Shown: positions 1 to 9,107, counted from the first letter of the stretch. The stretch: DNA of 64,000 nucleotides from Streptomyces profundus (GCF_020740535.1 NZ_CP082362.1:2294001-2358000), one strand, 5' to 3'. Notes: generated by a model from the letters alone, not told the origin. A program made the numbers and translations.

Positions 1-294
1 CTGCCGGCGCAGCCCGGCGTCGTCCAGCCGGTTCCGCTCCTTGAGGTCGGCGCCCACGCAGAACGCCCGCTCGTGCGTGGAGCCCAACACCACCGCGCGT
101 ACCGTCCGGTTGGCCGCGAGCGCGGCGCACGCCTCGGCGAGCGCGGCGGCCAGCCGGGACGACAGCGCGTTCATCGCCTCGGGCCGGTCCAGGAGCAGCT
201 GGACCACCCCCGTCCCCTCGTCCCGCAGCACGGCGATCCCGTCCCCGTACCGCTGCTCCGCACCCTGTTCCGCTGTGTCGTCCCGCTCGCTCAT
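1..294 (-). CDS. Enoyl-CoA hydratase/isomerase family protein (N-terminal part, cut by window edge)
   Basis: The first 98 residues are present; the reading frame runs off the left edge without a stop. They match the start of the crotonase fold: a short variable N-terminus, a strand with LLLDRPEAMNALS, then VRAVVLGSTHERAFCVGADLKE, in which AFCVGADL is the oxyanion-hole segment of enoyl-CoA hydratases. The family hydrates or isomerises acyl-CoA thioesters in the cytoplasm. The ATG at 294 is the only plausible start. The next gene on the same strand is the adenylate cyclase, an order also seen in other Streptomyces. The substrate cannot be told from this fragment. Confidence 0.85.
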   Translation of the reverse strand, partial: MSERDDTAEQGAEQRYGDGIAVLRDEGTGVVQLLLDRPEAMNALSSRLAAALAEACAALAANRTVRAVVLGSTHERAFCVGADLKERNRLDDAGLRRQ

Positions 295-348
295 GGGCGG
301 CATTATCGACCGGCCACGCCCCCACGTCAGCCCTCGGGCGGCCTCGGG

Positions 349-1407
349 TCAGCCTCGGCGGGTGAGCAGCCAGGGCTCGACGATGCCGAGGCCACGGACC
401 GGCCGCTGGTAGAGCGGTTGCAGCGCGAAGCGGTACGCCTCGCTGTGCTCGGCCGCCTTCTCCGACCTGGGCGCCAGGCCGGCGGCGGTCAGCTCCTCCC
501 GCAGCGCGCCGTCAACCAGCACCATGTCCTTGGGCGCTATGGAGGTAAGCCGACTGGCCAGGTTGACGGTGTTGCCGAAGACGTCGCCCATCCGCGTGGT
601 GACCGTGCCGAAGGCGATGCCAACGCGCAGCTCGGGCATCATCGGGTCGTCCCCGAGGGTCTCCACCAGCCGCAGCCCGATCTCGGCCGCCGTGCCGGCG
701 TCGTCAGCGGCGAACAGCACCTCGTCGCCCAGCGTCTTGATCAACCGGCCGCCGTGCGCGGCGACCTGGTCGGCCGCCGTGGTCTCGAACGCCTCGACCA
801 GCTCGCCCAGCTGCTCCTCCTCAAGGCGCCTGGTGAGCCGGGTGAAGCCGACCAGGTCGGCGAAGCCGACGGCCAGCCGGCGGTCCACCATCTCCGCGTC
901 GTCCTGCGCCTGCACCACCCGCCCGGTGGCCGCCGCCAGCTGCCGCCGCCAGACGTAGACCAGGAACTCCTGAAGCTCCGGGAGCAGCAGCTCGACCAGC
1001 GGATACGCCACCTCCGTCCTGGTCATGCCGGGCTCGGGCGGCTCGGTGAGACCTTCGAGGAAGGAGTCGATCTGCCAGTCGGCCAGCCGCGCCGTGGTCT
1101 GCCCCGTCGACCGCGCCACCTGGATGGCCATCGACTCGCTCAGCAGCCCCGCCTCCACCATGCCGGCCAGCCGGCGCAGCGCCAGCACATCGGCCTCGGT
1201 GAGGGCACGGGCCTGGCCGATGTCGGGGAAGCCCATGGCCCGCCAGAACCGTGAGGCCAGATCCATCGGCACTCCGGCGGCCCGCGCCGCCTGGAAGGGC
1301 GTGTACTGCCGACCGGCGCCGAGGATCAGCTGTTCGATACGCAACGCGAGGGGGTCCTCGCCTTCCGTTGGCTCCGGCGGGCCTGGGTCAGCCTCCGCCA
1401 CAGCCAC
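349..1407 (-). CDS. cya: Adenylate/guanylate cyclase (class III)
   Basis: 352 residues. The N-terminal part (about 1-180) is a helical regulatory region resembling a MerR-like HTH (TPFQAARAAGVPMD). The C-terminal part (about 185-330) is a class III cyclase domain with VGFADLVGFTRL (metal-binding Asp residues), GGRLIKTLGDEVLF and GNTVNLASRL. It would make cAMP from ATP; Streptomyces cya is needed for germination and aerial growth. The start is GTG at 1407 with a GGGGCGGG stretch upstream, and other in-frame starts are possible. It sits next to birA as in S. coelicolor, where as I recall cya is SCO4928. There is no membrane segment, so it is cytoplasmic. Confidence 0.88.
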   Translation of the reverse strand: MAVAEADPGPPEPTEGEDPLALRIEQLILGAGRQYTPFQAARAAGVPMDLASRFWRAMGFPDIGQARALTEADVLALRRLAGMVEAGLLSESMAIQVARSTGQTTARLADWQIDSFLEGLTEPPEPGMTRTEVAYPLVELLLPELQEFLVYVWRRQLAAATGRVVQAQDDAEMVDRRLAVGFADLVGFTRLTRRLEEEQLGELVEAFETTAADQVAAHGGRLIKTLGDEVLFAADDAGTAAEIGLRLVETLGDDPMMPELRVGIAFGTVTTRMGDVFGNTVNLASRLTSIAPKDMVLVDGALREELTAAGLAPRSEKAAEHSEAYRFALQPLYQRPVRGLGIVEPWLLTRRG

Positions 1408-1604
1408 CGCCCGCCCCTGACGGGAGAGTCCCTACGTCGCGCACTGTCCTACCGTTCCGCTCCGCCACGCCCCCACTGGCGCGGTCCTGGGGGCCCGCCG
1501 CCGCGCCGCGCCGGGCCCTGCGGACCTGGAATGATCCGCCACCCTGGCGCGACCGCGCCGTCACGAGTCCCCGAGCACCAACCCTACGGCAGGTGTGCCC
1601 CAAG

Positions 1605-2468
1605 TCACGTCGCCCGGAGGTGGACGATATCCGCGGCCCCCAGCGGGTGCCGCACGCCGTCGGCGTCCGCGATCACCAGCCGGCCGTCGCCGTCCAGCGC
1701 GATCGCCTCGCCCCGCACGTCCTCGCCGCCCGGCAGCTCGGCCCGCACCTGGCGGCCCAGCGTGGCGCAGCCGGCGACATAGGCGTCGCGCAGCCCGCCG
1801 ACGGCCGGATCGCCGCCGGTCTCCGGGTCGCCGCCGGCCGCGACCCAGCCGGTGTACCAGGCGCCGAGGGCGCGCAGCACCGCCCGCAACAGCGGGTCGC
1901 GGTCCCGCACCGGGGCGCCGGCCAGCAGCAGCGAACCGGCGGCCGGCACCGGCAGCTCGTCGGCGCGCAGCGACACGTTGAGCCCCATCCCGAGGACCAC
2001 GGCCCCGGACGGCGTCCGCTCGGCCAGGATGCCGCCGAGCTTGCGCTCCTTCCCGTCCACGGTGACCAGCACGTCGTTGGGCCACTTCAGCGCCGTGTCG
2101 ACGCCGGCCGTCCGGCTGAGCGCGCTGGCCACGGCGACCCCGGCGAGCAGCGGAAGCCAGGGCAGCCGCTCGGTCGGCACGTCGGGCTCAAGCAGCACCG
2201 AGAAGAACAGCCCCGACCTGGGCGGCGCGCTCCAGCCGCGCCCCAACCTGCCGCGTCCGCTGGTCTGTTCCTCGGCGATCAGGATCTCCCCCGGCGCGGC
2301 GTCGCCCGCCTGGGCGGCGGCGGCCAGGTCCGCGTTGGTCGAGCCCGTCACCTCGACCACCCGCAGCCGCGTCCAGGGGCCGCCCGGCCTGATCAGCGCG
2401 GAGCGCAGGGCGGCGGCGCCGAGCGGGGGACGGTCGAGATCGGACCAGCGGCCACGGGAGTCACTCAT
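1605..2468 (-). CDS. birA: Biotin--[acetyl-CoA-carboxylase] ligase
   Basis: 287 residues, a monofunctional BirA without the N-terminal DNA-binding domain. Motifs: VTGSTNADL (biotin entry), EEQTSGRGRLGRGW (the GRGRxxR biotinyl-AMP loop), the KWPNDVL segment and GGILAE, followed by the C-terminal domain. It activates biotin with ATP and transfers it to the lysine of biotin carboxyl carrier domains. The obvious partner in this window is the AccA2-type protein at 19986-21761, whose carrier domain has the EAMKM site. ATG start at 2468; the gene is 197 bp downstream of cya on the same strand. Confidence 0.93.
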   Translation of the reverse strand: MSDSRGRWSDLDRPPLGAAALRSALIRPGGPWTRLRVVEVTGSTNADLAAAAQAGDAAPGEILIAEEQTSGRGRLGRGWSAPPRSGLFFSVLLEPDVPTERLPWLPLLAGVAVASALSRTAGVDTALKWPNDVLVTVDGKERKLGGILAERTPSGAVVLGMGLNVSLRADELPVPAAGSLLLAGAPVRDRDPLLRAVLRALGAWYTGWVAAGGDPETGGDPAVGGLRDAYVAGCATLGRQVRAELPGGEDVRGEAIALDGDGRLVIADADGVRHPLGAADIVHLRAT

Positions 2469-2506
2469 GGCGCCAGCCTAGGAGCTACGTCCGACAGTCC
2501 GCTCCG

Positions 2507-3046
2507 TCACACCTCTTCCCAGACGGTCACCAGCGGCAGCCCGCGCGCGGTGCGCTCGGCGTCCACGCCGCGTTGGATGATCTCCGTCTTGCGCTTGGTG
2601 TAGGTGAACCCGTCGTCGGTCTCGGCCGCCACGCGCCGCTTCGTCGCCTCGTACTCGGCCGCCTTCTCCGGATGCGCCCGCAGATGGTCGCGGAACAGCC
2701 GCTCGTTGCGCGTCGGCCAGCTGTCGGCGGTGACGATGTGCAGGTGGTGGCTGCGCGGCCCCGACTCCTTCTCCCGGAAGTAGAACAGCCGGTTGGGCAT
2801 CCCGACGTCCTCGAACCGGTACCCCAACCGCTCCAGCGCGGATACGCGTTCCGCGGTCACGTCGTCGAGGGTGGCGACCGAGGCCATCAGATCGATCACC
2901 GGCTTGGCCGCCAGCCCTGGCACGGAGGTGCTGCCCACGTGCTCGATCTCCAGGAACACCCCGGGCAGCGCGTCGACCAACTCGACGCACGCCGAGGCCG
3001 CTTGATCGGGCCAGGAAGGATCGTACTCCGCTATGTCGATGGTCAT
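2507..3046 (-). CDS. GrpB family protein (UPF0157, nucleotidyltransferase-like)
   Basis: 179 residues, the usual length for the GrpB/UPF0157 family. Hallmarks seen: YDPSWP near the N-terminus, EHVGSTSVPGLAAKPVIDLM (the GSTxxPGLxAKPxIDL signature of a nucleotidyltransferase-like fold), a GYR segment, and HLHIV followed by FRDHLRAHPE. The family resembles minimal nucleotidyltransferases and is found fused to dephospho-CoA kinase in some actinobacteria, but its reaction is not established. ATG start at 3046. It lies between birA and a repeat-filled non-coding stretch, and looks like an accessory insertion. Confidence 0.85.
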   Translation of the reverse strand: MTIDIAEYDPSWPDQAASACVELVDALPGVFLEIEHVGSTSVPGLAAKPVIDLMASVATLDDVTAERVSALERLGYRFEDVGMPNRLFYFREKESGPRSHHLHIVTADSWPTRNERLFRDHLRAHPEKAAEYEATKRRVAAETDDGFTYTKRKTEIIQRGVDAERTARGLPLVTVWEEV

Positions 3047-3059
3047 CGGAGCATCTTAG

Positions 3060-3971
3060 AAGAGAGCGGCGGGACGACTACCGCCCGCCGCCGCGGCCCG
3101 CGCGGCGGTGCGGCGGTGCGGGGGCGCAGTGGCGCCGGGGGCGCCGGGCGCCGCGCCCTGGCGGGCGCGGGGGCACCCGGCCGAGGCCCTTTGGCCTCCG
3201 GCCGAAAGGGCAAGCCAACGAGCCGGCGGATTCGGCCTTCCGGCCGGAAGGCCGGAAGGCCGGAAGGCCGGAAGGCCGGAAGGCCGGAAGGCGGCTCTTG
3301 GGGCGTGGCCCCGGCGGGCTCGGGCAACGTCCCGGAACGGGTGGGCGTGCTCGCCGCCAGGCAGGCGGCGCCGAGCCCCGGCCCCGGCGGGCTCGGGCAC
3401 GGCCCACACCACGACCGAACCCCCCACCCCGCCAGCGCGGCGCAAGCCGGGAGGCGCGGCACGCAAGCAGCCCGGCACGCCCGCATGGACCCGCCGCAGG
3501 CGGCACCGAGCCACAGCCCCGGCGGGCTCGGGGGCAACGCCCACGCCACGGCCGGAACCCCACCCCCCATGGGAACACCCGGCACCCGCCAGCGCGGAAC
3601 AACCAAACGGCTCGGGCAACGCCCCGGAACGGGTGGGCATGCACGCCGCCAGGCAAGCAGCCCCACAGCCCGGCGGGCTCGGGCAACGTCCCGGAACGGG
3701 TGGGCGTGCTCGCCGCCAGGCAGGCGGCACCGAGCCCCCGCCCCGGCAGGCTCGGGGGCAACGCCCACACCGCAGCCGGAACCCCCCAACCCGCCAGCGC
3801 GGCGCAAGCCGGGAGGCGCGGCACGCAAGCAGCCCGGCACGCCCGCATGGACCCGCCGCAGGCGGCACCGAGCCACAGCCCCGGCAGGCTCGGGGGCAAC
3901 GCCCACGCCACGGCCGGAACCCCACCCCCGGGCGCGGCGCAAGCCGGGAGGCGCGAGCCGAGCCGGGGCGG
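3060..3971. repeat. Non-coding GC-rich repeat region (8-bp array plus a 258-bp direct duplication)
   Basis: No credible gene lies between the GrpB and TetR genes; the open frames on both strands are only low-stop GC-rich shadows. Three kinds of repeat are visible. Six perfect copies of GGCCGGAA run from 3242 to 3289, starting inside a 20-bp palindrome. A block of about 258 bp at 3311-3568 recurs almost identically at 3670-3929, with an offset of 359 to 362 bp. A third partial copy of its beginning sits at 3609-3661. The duplication is recent enough to keep long identical runs. Confidence 0.8.
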
Positions 3972-4553
3972 CTAACCCGTGGGTGGGGGGCCGGGGGTGA
4001 GGCCCTCCACCGCCAGGTGGAAGAGGCGGTTGGCCGCGGCGGCGGGGTCGTGGTGGTGTTCCGTCGCGAGGACGGTGCCGACCGCCAGGGCGATCAGGTC
4101 GGCGACGGTGACGCCCGGCGTCACCGCGCCTTCGTGCTGGGCGCGGCTCAGCAGCGGCTCTCCCGCCCTCTCCAGCGCGGCCGAGCAGGCGTTCTCGTGG
4201 ATCGAGTCCGACGCGGGGCCCACATAGGCCAGCGCGACGGCCAGCCCTCGGGCGGTGACGCAGTACGCGACCACGTCCGTCAGCCACTCCAACAGCGCGC
4301 CCCGGCTGTCGCCCTCGGCGGCGGTGAGGTCGTGGGCACGGGCGGACAGGGCCTCGATCCGTTGCCGGGAGACCGCCTCCAACAGCGCGTGCCGGGTGGG
4401 GAAGTGGCGGCGCACGGTCGCGGAGCCGACCCCCGCGACGCGGGCGATCTGTTCCAGGGAGGCGCCCGCGCCGTGGGCGGCGACCTCCTCTTCGGCCACG
4501 GCGAGGATCCGCGCGTAGTTGCGTCGGGCGTCCGCGCGCTGGCGCTCGGGCAC
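3972..4553 (-). CDS. TetR/AcrR family transcriptional regulator
   Basis: 193 residues from the chosen start. The N-terminal HTH is clear: RRNYARILAVAEEEVAAHG, then LEQIARVAGVGSATVRRHFP. The C-terminal half is an all-helical ligand domain ending in a Pro/Gly tail. I chose GTG at 4553 because GGAGGTGA lies a few bases upstream; GTG at 4562 and 4574 are in-frame alternatives. It is divergent from the NmrA-like oxidoreductase gene at 4674, with two palindromes between them that are probably its operators. It is therefore likely a local repressor of itself and that oxidoreductase. The ligand is unknown. Confidence 0.85.
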   Translation of the reverse strand: MPERQRADARRNYARILAVAEEEVAAHGAGASLEQIARVAGVGSATVRRHFPTRHALLEAVSRQRIEALSARAHDLTAAEGDSRGALLEWLTDVVAYCVTARGLAVALAYVGPASDSIHENACSAALERAGEPLLSRAQHEGAVTPGVTVADLIALAVGTVLATEHHHDPAAAANRLFHLAVEGLTPGPPPTG

Positions 4554-4589
4554 GGCGTTCACCTCCGGGTCCACGGGGCGGATTGCTAA

Positions 4590-4644
4590 ATGGCGGGCCC
4601 CGCCATATCGTAGCCGAAACGTAAGTGGCGGGCCCCGCCACTTA
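4590..4644. promoter_or_regulatory. Twin palindromic operators between tetR-type gene and oxidoreductase
   Basis: Two copies of the palindrome TGGCGGG-C-CCCGCCA lie in the 120-bp divergent region. The first is centred at 4598. The second is centred at 4633 and extends to perfect 11-bp arms (TAAGTGGCGGG around one C, 4622-4644). Their centres are 35 bp apart. The symmetry, duplication and position are typical of TetR operators. Confidence 0.75.
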
Positions 4645-4673
4645 AGCCACGCAGCCGCACCCCAAGGAGCGTC

Positions 4674-5624
4674 ATGACCCCCCAGTCGTCCCCCAGGCCC
4701 CCGTCCGCCTCCGCGCCCGTGCTGGTCACCGGCGCCACCGGGCGCCAGGGCGGGGCCACCGCCCGCGCCCTGCGCGCGGCCGGCGTGCCCGTCCGCGCGC
4801 TGGTGCGCGACCCGGCGTCCGCTCCCGCCGAGGCCCTCGTGGCGCTCGGCGTCGAGCTGGTCACCGGCGATCTGCGCGACCGCGACTCCGTGATCCGGGC
4901 CGCCGAGGGCGCCGGCGCCGTCTTCTCCGTGCAGATGGCCGAGATCACGGCCGACGGCGGCTTCGACTTCGACGGCGAGGTCGCCCAGGGCGTCAACCTC
5001 ATCGAGGGCGCGCTGGCCGCCGGCGTACCGCAGTTCGTGCACACGTCGGTGACGGGCGCCGGCCAGCACAGCGAGACGTCCGGCTGGTCCGCGAGCCGCT
5101 ACCCCGGGATAGCGGCCAGCCTGGGCGCCAAGAGCGCGATCCAGGACCGGCTCCGCACGGCCGGCTTCCCGCACTGGACGCTGCTCAAGCCGGGGTTCTT
5201 CATGGAGAACTTCCTGCCCTCCATGGCGTTCCTGTTCCCGCGCGGCGTCGAGGGCGGCCTGGTCAGCGTGCTGAGGCCGGAGACCCGGCTGTCCCTGGTC
5301 GCGGTGGAGGACATCGGCCGGGCAGCGGCTGCGGCCATCGCCGCGCCGGAGCGGTTCGACGGGATCGAGCTGGAGCTGGCGAGCGACTATCTGTCGATGA
5401 CGGAGATCGCCGAGGTCCTCTCCCGTGCGCTGGGGGTCCCCCTCGCCGCGCCACGGATGACGGAGGAGGAGGCGGTGGCCGCCGGGATGCCGCCCATGGG
5501 CGCATCGCACGCCTGGCTGAACGTGGGCGGCCAGCCGGGCCGCCCCGCGTACGCGCGGGATCTCGGCATCCGGCTCACCGCCTTCGACGCGTGGGCGCGC
5601 GAGCGGCTGGCGCCCAGCGCCTGA
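4674..5624 (+). CDS. NmrA/HSCARG-like NAD(P)-binding oxidoreductase
   Basis: 316 residues. After a Pro/Ser-rich start comes the Rossmann motif VLVTGATGRQGGATARAL, then LVRDP (NADP phosphate contact region) and VFSVQMAEITADGGF, typical of NmrA-like atypical SDRs. The C-terminal part has VAVEDIGRAAAAAI and an LASDYLSMTEIAEVL segment. Such proteins bind NADP(H) as reductases or redox sensors; the substrate is unknown. ATG start at 4674 with AAGGAG upstream. It is controlled from the operator-like palindromes shared with the divergent TetR gene. Confidence 0.85.
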   Translation: MTPQSSPRPPSASAPVLVTGATGRQGGATARALRAAGVPVRALVRDPASAPAEALVALGVELVTGDLRDRDSVIRAAEGAGAVFSVQMAEITADGGFDFDGEVAQGVNLIEGALAAGVPQFVHTSVTGAGQHSETSGWSASRYPGIAASLGAKSAIQDRLRTAGFPHWTLLKPGFFMENFLPSMAFLFPRGVEGGLVSVLRPETRLSLVAVEDIGRAAAAAIAAPERFDGIELELASDYLSMTEIAEVLSRALGVPLAAPRMTEEEAVAAGMPPMGASHAWLNVGGQPGRPAYARDLGIRLTAFDAWARERLAPSA

Positions 5625-5741
5625 GGCGTCCCGGCCCGGAGTGACCGGGGTCGCACCCGCCGAACGGCGCGGGGGCGGCTAACCTACGGTGCGGTAGCCG
5701 AGGCCGCTGCCGTGTGACCTGGGACGAGGAGGAGCCTTCGC

Positions 5742-7322
5742 GTGGACGTTGACAGCCACGGCACCGCCGGCAAGATCGCCGAGTTCCGGCGGCGCACCGA
5801 GGAGGCGACCCACGGAGGGTCCGAGCGCGCCGTGGCGAAGCAGCACGCCAAGGGCAAGCTGACCGCCAGGGAGCGGATCGAACTCCTGCTGGACGAGGGC
5901 TCGTTCACCGAGCTGGACGAGTTCGCGCTCCACCGTTCCACGGCGTTCGGCCTGGACGCGAACCGTCCGCTCGGCGACGGCGTGGTCACCGGCTACGGCA
6001 CGGTGGACGGGCGCCAGGTCTGTGTCTACTCGCAGGACTTCACGGTCTTCGGCGGCTCGTTGGGCGAGGTCTACGGCGAGAAGATCGTCAAGGTGATGGA
6101 CTTCGCACTGAAGACCGGCTGTCCGGTGATCGGGATCAACGACGGCGGCGGGGCGCGGATCCAGGAGGGGGTCGCGGCGCTCGGCCTGTTCGCCGAGATC
6201 TTCCGGCGCAATGTGCACGCCTCCGGCGTGGTGCCGCAGATCTCCCTGATCATGGGCCCGTGCGCGGGTGGCGCGGTCTACTCCCCCGCGATCACGGACT
6301 TTACGGTGATGGTCGATCAGACCTCCCATATGTTCATCACCGGCCCCGATGTGATCAAGACGGTCACCGGCGAGGACGTCGGTTTCGAGGAGTTGGGCGG
6401 GGCCCGCACCCACAACACCCGGTCGGGTGTGGCCCATCAGATGGCCGGCGACGAACAGGAGGCCATCGACTTCGTCAAGGCGCTCCTCTCCTATCTGCCG
6501 TCCAACAACCTGAGCGATCCGCCCGCCTTCCCCGAGCAGGCGGATCTGGCGGCCAGCGCCACCGATCTCGAACTCGACGAGCTGATCCCGGACTCCGCCC
6601 AACAGCCCTATGACATGCACCGGGTCATCGAGGGGGTGCTGGACGAGGGCGAGTTCCTGGAGACCCAGCCGATGTTCGCGCCCAACATCGTGACCGGCTT
6701 CGGCCGGGTCGAGGGCCACTCGGTGGGTGTGGTGGCCAACCAGCCGCTCCAGTTCGCCGGTTGCCTGGACATCCACGCCTCGGAGAAGGCCGCGCGCTTC
6801 GTCCGCACCTGCGACGCGTTCAACATCCCGGTGCTCACCTTTGTCGACGTGCCGGGCTTCCTGCCGGGCACCGAGCAGGAGTTCCAGGGGATCATCCGGC
6901 GCGGCGCCAAGTTGATCTTCGCCTACGCCGAGGCGACGGTCCCGCTGATCACGGTGATCACCCGCAAGGCGTTCGGCGGCGCCTACGACGTGATGGGCTC
7001 CAAGCATCTCGGCGCCGACCTCAACCTGGCCTGGCCCACCGCGCAGATCGCGGTGATGGGCGCCCAGGGCGCGGTCAACATCGTGCACCGCAGGACGCTC
7101 GCCGCGATCGACGAGGGCCCCGAACGCGAGGCGGCGCGCGCCCAGTTGACGGCCGAGTACGAGGACGCGCTGCTCAACCCGTATGTCGCCGCCGAACGCG
7201 GCTATGTCGACGCGGTCGTCGCGCCCTCCGACACCCGCCGGCATATCGTCCGCGGCCTGCGCGCGCTGCGCGGCAAGCGGGCCCAGCTGCCGCCGAAGAA
7301 GCACGGCAACATCCCGCTGTAG
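5742..7322 (+). CDS. pccB: Propionyl-CoA carboxylase beta subunit (carboxyltransferase)
   Basis: 526 residues of the acyl-CoA carboxyltransferase family, with both crotonase-like halves. N-terminal half: [14 protein letters not shown] and [13 protein letters not shown] (oxyanion glycines). C-terminal half: VDVPGFLPG and [19 protein letters not shown]. The Asp in GGAYD, residue 416 here, matches the position that in S. coelicolor PccB (Asp422) favours propionyl-CoA, where AccB-type subunits have Ile. It transfers carboxylate from carboxybiotin on the AccA2-type subunit to propionyl-CoA, giving methylmalonyl-CoA. GTG start at 5742 after a GAGGAGGAG ribosome site. The epsilon subunit gene follows 38 bp later. 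Confidence 0.95.
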   Translation: MDVDSHGTAGKIAEFRRRTEEATHGGSERAVAKQHAKGKLTARERIELLLDEGSFTELDEFALHRSTAFGLDANRPLGDGVVTGYGTVDGRQVCVYSQDFTVFGGSLGEVYGEKIVKVMDFALKTGCPVIGINDGGGARIQEGVAALGLFAEIFRRNVHASGVVPQISLIMGPCAGGAVYSPAITDFTVMVDQTSHMFITGPDVIKTVTGEDVGFEELGGARTHNTRSGVAHQMAGDEQEAIDFVKALLSYLPSNNLSDPPAFPEQADLAASATDLELDELIPDSAQQPYDMHRVIEGVLDEGEFLETQPMFAPNIVTGFGRVEGHSVGVVANQPLQFAGCLDIHASEKAARFVRTCDAFNIPVLTFVDVPGFLPGTEQEFQGIIRRGAKLIFAYAEATVPLITVITRKAFGGAYDVMGSKHLGADLNLAWPTAQIAVMGAQGAVNIVHRRTLAAIDEGPEREAARAQLTAEYEDALLNPYVAAERGYVDAVVAPSDTRRHIVRGLRALRGKRAQLPPKKHGNIPL

Positions 7323-7360
7323 CCCGGCGTGTCGAGGTTCGAGTCGAGGAGGTTGGAACG

Positions 7361-7561
7361 TTGATCAGCGTCATCAGGGGCAACCCGACACCCGAGGAAC
7401 TGGCCGCCGCCATCGCCGCGACCCTGGCCGTCGCCAGAACCCACACCCAGCCGCCCCCCACCGGCCCCACCCCCGCGAACACCTGGTCAACCCCGACGCC
7501 CCCCACCGCCCTCCCGCCCCCAGGACCGCACGCCTGGCGCACCAGCTACTGGCCCAGATGA
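7361..7561 (+). CDS. pccE: Acyl-CoA carboxylase epsilon subunit
   Basis: 66 residues starting with TTG at 7361, behind GAGGAGGT. The start reads ISVIRGNPTPEELAAAIA, the conserved opening of actinobacterial epsilon subunits; the middle is Pro/Thr-rich and the end is WRTSYWPR, also typical. Epsilon subunits stabilise the alpha-beta carboxylase complex and raise its activity. It lies 38 bp after pccB and is surely co-transcribed. The unusual start codon and short length make it easy to miss in automated annotation. Confidence 0.9.
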   Translation: MISVIRGNPTPEELAAAIAATLAVARTHTQPPPTGPTPANTWSTPTPPTALPPPGPHAWRTSYWPR

Positions 7562-7606
7562 GGCGAGGCCGACTCTGCCCGGGTCGGGAGAATCATCACC
7601 GGCGAG

Positions 7607-7840
7607 ATGTTGGTCCAGGGCGAAGCGGTGACCGATCCCGACGAGGTGGCGCAGCTCAGGAACGTCAAGAAGAGGGAGGGGTTCGTCGTCGTGCCGCGTG
7701 TGCTGCTGGCCGACTTCGCGCCCAGGGATGTCGAAAGGACGCCGACGCTGATCGACTACAGCGAGTTCGAGGACGTGTTCCGGTCCTGCGAACCCACCGC
7801 GTGGCGGCTGGAGAGCCGGCTGGGATCTGAACGACCCCTG
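7607..7840 (+). pseudogene. Degenerate fragment, possibly DUF6879 N-terminus
   Basis: An ATG at 7607 opens a frame whose first 75 or so residues look coding: FVVVPRVLLADF, then YSEFEDVFRSCEPTAWRLESR. The last part resembles the start of actinobacterial DUF6879 proteins (FxxxFxxxxxTAWRLExR). After about 7840 the similarity stops and the frame becomes Arg-rich noise to its stop at 8128. The rest of 7841-8151 has no credible gene, though one other frame holds an isolated protein-like run (FVRSSAFMRLRQQRAHQTHV, around 7950-8010). I read the region as a decayed accessory insertion behind pccE. Confidence 0.4.
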
Positions 7841-8151
7841 GTGTGTCTCCCGGCAGGAGCAGTCCGCCCTGGGCAAGCGCTCCGAACGCGTGCGGCGGCG
7901 AGGCGGTGGTCCGTCCCCGGGTTCGGGAGGACGGAAGCGCGTCGGACCGCTTCGTCCGGTCCTCGGCGTTCATGCGGCTGCGGCAGCAACGTGCCCACCA
8001 GACGCATGTGCGGGAGTACTGGCGGGAGAGCCGTGGCCGGCCGACGGTCGCCGGTCGGTCACCGGCCGGCCGTCCCCGGTGGGGGACCGGGTGGTCAGCG
8101 GCCGGCGGCGGGCGGCGGGGCGGGGTAGGGGACCGCGAGGGTCGGGGCTCG

Positions 8152-9084
8152 CTACGGTCGTGGGTCGTCGCCGAAGATCCAGCCGGTGCCGGTTGTGCGT
8201 TCGGGGCGGCGGGGGGAGCGTTCGAGGTCGCGGTCCCTGGCGGCGCGGAGCGAGGCGAGCAGTTGGAGTCGCTCGGCGGCCGGGGTGTCGGGTTCGGCGG
8301 TGTAGACGAGCAGCACCGGCCCCGGGCTGCCCGGCAGCGGGTAGGTGTCCCACTCGACGGCGATCTCGCCGACGCGCGGATGCCGGAACACCTTCGTCCC
8401 GTGCACGGTCTCCCGCACGTCGTGCCGCGCCCAGTAGCGCCGGAAGTCCGCGCTGCGGATGCTGAGTTCACCGATGATCGCGGTGGCGCGCGGATGCGTC
8501 GGGTCGGTGGCGACGGCGGCGCGCATCATGCCGATGTACTGGAGCGCTGTGGGCTCCCAGTCGGGGCAGCGCAGCCGGGTCTCGGGGTCCTGGAAGAGGG
8601 AGACAAGCGCGTTGCGGTGGCCGGGCGGCATGGTGGTCGGGTCGCCGAACAGCTCCTCGGCGAGCGGGTTCCAGGCGAGCAGGTCGAGGTGCTGGCCGAG
8701 CACCACCGCCGGGGTGGTCATGGCGCGCAGCAGATGCCGGGTGCTGTTCGGCACCCGTTCCTGGGCGCGCCTGGTGGGCGCCGGCTTCGACCGGCGGGCC
8801 GCTCTGGCCAGGGTGAAGAGGTGCCGGCGCTCGTTGTCGTCGAGGCAGAGCGCGCCGGCGATCGCGTCGAGGACATCGTCGGAAGGCCGCACGTCGCGGC
8901 CCTGCTCCATGCGCTGGTAGTAGTCGGTGCTCAACCCCGCCAGCAGCGCGATCTCCTCGCGGCGCAGCCCGGTCACCTTGCGGCGCGGGCCGGGTTCGAG
9001 CCCGACGTCGGCGGGGCGTAACCGGCCGCGCCGGGCGCGGAGGAAGTCACCGAGTTCGCGGGCGAACGAGTGGTCCACAGCCAT
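8152..9084 (-). CDS. MmyB-like helix-turn-helix regulator
   Basis: 310 residues. The N-terminal XRE-type HTH follows the family pattern: LGDFLRARRGRLRPADVGL, GLRREEIALLAGLSTDYYQRMEQGR. The C-terminal MmyB ligand-binding domain (PAS-like) includes VVLGQHLDLLAWNPLAEELFGD and IIGELSIRSADFRRYWARHDV. This class often sits beside a short-chain dehydrogenase gene and controls it; here an SDR is divergent at 9257 with a 12-bp palindrome between. ATG start at 9084. A second, divergent family member lies at 16298-17212. Confidence 0.9.
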   Translation of the reverse strand: MAVDHSFARELGDFLRARRGRLRPADVGLEPGPRRKVTGLRREEIALLAGLSTDYYQRMEQGRDVRPSDDVLDAIAGALCLDDNERRHLFTLARAARRSKPAPTRRAQERVPNSTRHLLRAMTTPAVVLGQHLDLLAWNPLAEELFGDPTTMPPGHRNALVSLFQDPETRLRCPDWEPTALQYIGMMRAAVATDPTHPRATAIIGELSIRSADFRRYWARHDVRETVHGTKVFRHPRVGEIAVEWDTYPLPGSPGPVLLVYTAEPDTPAAERLQLLASLRAARDRDLERSPRRPERTTGTGWIFGDDPRP

Positions 9085-9095
9085 ACGACCAGGAT

Positions 9096-9107
9096 GCCGG
9101 TACCGGC
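9096..9107. promoter_or_regulatory. Candidate operator between MmyB-like regulator and SDR gene
   Basis: GCCGGTACCGGC, a perfect 12-bp palindrome 11 bp upstream of the regulator start and 149 bp upstream of the SDR gene. Position and symmetry suit an autoregulatory site. No experimental motif is known to me for this pair, so the role is inferred. Confidence 0.45.

Noticed and set aside
3078..3925. Repetitive protein encoded in the 258-bp duplicated repeats
   Set aside because: Several frames on both strands stay open equally, none has a ribosome site, and composition is not streptomycete-coding; the openness follows from GC content.
7331..7355. tRNA T-arm-like sequence (GGTTCGAGTC)
   Set aside because: No acceptor, D or anticodon stems could be formed around it; it is the pccB-pccE gap with the pccE ribosome site.
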